Under the pieces are notes generated by a model, which saw only the letters and a program-made list of their open reading frames with translations, was not told the DNA's origin and did not search any database. The translations under genes were made by a program, and so were the position numbers. A DNA stretch of 64,000 bases from Agrobacterium leguminum (GTDB taxonomy: Bacteria; Pseudomonadota; Alphaproteobacteria; Rhizobiales; Rhizobiaceae), in the NCBI RefSeq assembly GCF_015704895.1, contig NZ_JADQWB010000021.1:1-64000 (forward strand), in the 5' to 3' direction. This document shows, piece after piece, positions 62,481 to 64,000 of this stretch. Position 1 is the first letter of the stretch. Every line of letters begins with the position of its first letter.

Positions 62481-63640
62481 GCGGTCTCCGAAGCGGTTGC
62501 GGAAGCGGATGAGGCCTTTGCGCCGCAATCCTTCTTGACGACGGCATCCACGACCAGCTGCCCTTCCGTATTGCGGAAGAAATCCCACATTCTTTCCGCC
62601 GCATCAACCGTGCGCGTCACTTCGCCTGTGGGCATCTTGCGCTCCACGGCCGGTTCCGCCTTCGGCGTCTGTTCGCCGCCCGGCTTGCGGGTGACGACGG
62701 CGCTTGCGGCCAGCACTTCCGCCTTCATGGTGGCGCGCGGCCAGGCGTGGTCCCAGTCGTTGATGACATAGGACTGAATGCGTGCGCCGGCCTTGCAGAC
62801 ATCGTAGGAATTGACGGTGAAACTTTCGCCCACCTTGCTTTTGGCAGCGCCCTTGCAGCCGTCCATCTCGGCCCAGCGCTTCAGCGCCGTCTCGCCGCCA
62901 TATTGCCAGTAGGATTTGCCGCCGCCCTGATAGGGGTTGGCGGGATCCTTCAGCCCGGCAAAGGCGATGATCGACATCGGCCGCGCCGGCGTGCAGCTTG
63001 CCGCATCCGGTGCCCATTTGCCCTCGGTCTCCAGCGGATAACCCGCGCGCAGCGAGGCGACGAAACCGGCAGCGGTGAAATCCGCGCTGCCATTGCAGAT
63101 GAATTGCGAGAGCATGCGCCCGCCGCCGGAATAACCGGAGCCGTAAAAACGCTCCTCATCCACGCAGAACTTGCCCTTCACCATGGTGATGGCATCGCGA
63201 ATGAAGCCGACCTCGTCCAGCCCGCCCGGACGCTTGGTGACGCCGGGAACATTCCAGGCATGGGTGCCCGGCAATTCGCCATTCAGGCTGCCGGCCAGCG
63301 CCACGACCACCAGACCGTCACGCTCGGCCAGCTTGTCCCAGCCGCTGCGGTTCAGCTGGCCGTGCGGATTGCTGTTGGAGCCATGGAAATCGAACACGAC
63401 AGGCAGCGGCTTTTTTCCATCATAGGCCGAGGGAACAAAATAGACGCCGTCGCGTTTTTCACCGTTGGAGAGAATGGAAAAATCATGCCTGCCCGGTTCC
63501 ATGCCGGGTCCGGGCAACTGACCGCAGGTCGATGCCGACGCTGCGACACCGGCGCTCGCGCACATCGCAAGACCCAGAAAGAGGGTGCGGGCAGAGCGGA
63601 ACAGCCGGGCGGTCCGGCCAATGGCAAAGTCTTGATGCAT
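62387..63640 (-). CDS. Secreted PHB-depolymerase-like esterase
   Basis: 417-residue exported esterase. A signal segment ([18 protein letters not shown]) precedes [20 protein letters not shown]; the alpha/beta fold begins [16 protein letters not shown] with the oxyanion HG, the nucleophile is in [12 protein letters not shown], and a histidine in NDWDHAWP completes the triad. The last 100 or so residues are low in complexity. The family includes LpqC and poly(3-hydroxybutyrate) depolymerases as well as feruloyl esterases. ATG at 63640 is preceded by AAAGGCG. Its 3' end overlaps ureD, so it may be transcribed with the urease genes. Confidence 0.85.
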   Translation of the reverse strand: MHQDFAIGRTARLFRSARTLFLGLAMCASAGVAASASTCGQLPGPGMEPGRHDFSILSNGEKRDGVYFVPSAYDGKKPLPVVFDFHGSNSNPHGQLNRSGWDKLAERDGLVVVALAGSLNGELPGTHAWNVPGVTKRPGGLDEVGFIRDAITMVKGKFCVDEERFYGSGYSGGGRMLSQFICNGSADFTAAGFVASLRAGYPLETEGKWAPDAASCTPARPMSIIAFAGLKDPANPYQGGGKSYWQYGGETALKRWAEMDGCKGAAKSKVGESFTVNSYDVCKAGARIQSYVINDWDHAWPRATMKAEVLAASAVVTRKPGGEQTPKAEPAVERKMPTGEVTRTVDAAERMWDFFRNTEGQLVVDAVVKKDCGAKASSASATASETACSQNSKPSALPVAKTLNLSGSSAPVAEDAL

Positions 63641-63950
63641 TGACACGCCTTTATTGGGCACGGTTTTCCCGACGATACGTCGGACGTGCGTGGAATGTAA
63701 GGGATCAACTGTCGCGGCGTGCGAATAGACTTTTCCTGTGTCTCGCATGCAGCATTTGCGCTGCCAATATCACAGGCAATTATTCAATGAAATGCTAAAA
63801 TTACGCATGAAAGCCATGTCGAGGCGCATAGGCTTTCAAAATATTAATCGGCCGTTTGCACGCCGTGATCGGCGCGCAAGGGTTTGCGAGCGTGATGGCG
63901 AAAAGTGTGAGCGGTTTTCGCCTAAATCACGCTCCAAATTATGTCTCGAT
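63641..63950. other. Intergenic region upstream of the esterase gene
   Basis: Probable promoter region of the esterase-urease genes; AT-rich at 63780-63860. At about 63897-63950 there is a GTGTGAGCGGTTTTCGCC...AATCACGCTCC stretch that resembles a motif often seen between genes in rhizobia (recollection, not search). Nothing else was recognised. Confidence 0.35.
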
Positions 63951-64000
63951 TTATACTGTCAGGTGACGCCGCGCTTCCGGCGTATCCAGCGTTTCGGCCA
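63951..64000 (-). CDS. Possible 3' end of a further minus-strand gene
   Basis: The last bases read, on the minus strand, AETLDTPEARRHLTV followed by a TAA stop at 63951-63953. The composition looks coding, but only 15 codons are inside the window. No product can be assigned. Confidence 0.35.
   Translation of the reverse strand, partial: AETLDTPEARRHLTV

Overview
The window looks like part of the circular chromosome of an Agrobacterium (A. tumefaciens species complex, Rhizobiaceae). The strongest marker is the chvE-gguA-gguB-gguC sugar-uptake operon with the divergent LysR regulator gbpR at the left end. A rhizobial-type urease cluster, a RutR/dihydropyrimidinase operon, a gene matching the FNR-type biofilm regulator sinR, and several palindromic intergenic repeats of rhizobial type agree with this. 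No phage, insertion sequence, CRISPR array or plasmid function was seen.

Layout. 0.2-8.1 kb: chvE-ggu operon, gbpR, a J-domain-like protein, a DUF3329 membrane protein and a MarR regulator. 8.6-13.6 kb: tRNA-Arg(CCG), then three exopolysaccharide-type genes (an ExoQ-like polymerase, a secreted GH16 glucanase, an ExoZ-like acyltransferase). These end against a truncated NAD(P)-binding oxidoreductase gene, so the block looks like an insertion or replacement. 13.7-21.4 kb: two tandem alpha/beta hydrolases with cysteine in the nucleophile position, a divergent LysR regulator, a 46-residue protein, a PhzF remnant, a chemoreceptor, and an FMN reductase-MFS operon behind a SoxR-like box with a 19-bp promoter spacer. 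21.4-25.4 kb: a polar amino-acid ABC transporter with a homocysteine S-methyltransferase, probably for S-methylmethionine use.

26-36.5 kb: a surface-polysaccharide region with a GNAT-like protein, a glycosyltransferase with a DxD motif, a Tat-exported GH10 enzyme, two GT2 enzymes, a WecG/TagA enzyme, a GumC/Wzz-like chain-length protein and a phosphohexomutase. It has no flippase or polymerase of its own. 36.6-38.2 kb: truncated hemoglobin, DUF423 and DUF2325 genes. 38.4-46.2 kb: rutR and a divergent operon for reductive pyrimidine breakdown (beta-ureidopropionase-type amidohydrolase, dihydropyrimidinase, Nudix, ABC importer), with a RutR-box-like site between them. 46.8-51.3 kb: an RND efflux pair. 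51.7 kb: sinR behind a perfect FNR box.

52.5-62.5 kb (minus strand): urease genes ureD, A, B, C, E, F and G. Four extra genes sit between ureA and ureC: an AT-rich multi-pass membrane protein coupled to ureB, a GFA protein, an LprI-like protein and a second membrane protein. A DUF2459 protein and a peroxiredoxin follow ureC. A terminator after the peroxiredoxin divides the cluster into an upstream part (ureD to prx) and a downstream part (ureEFG plus an MBL hydrolase). A secreted PHB-depolymerase-like esterase overlaps the start of ureD.

The least explained parts are the membrane proteins inside the urease operon, the polysaccharide block beside the tRNA, the SoxR-like promoter, and three palindromic repeat families, two of which have internally deleted copies in this window. 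All identifications are from reading the sequence; no database search was run.
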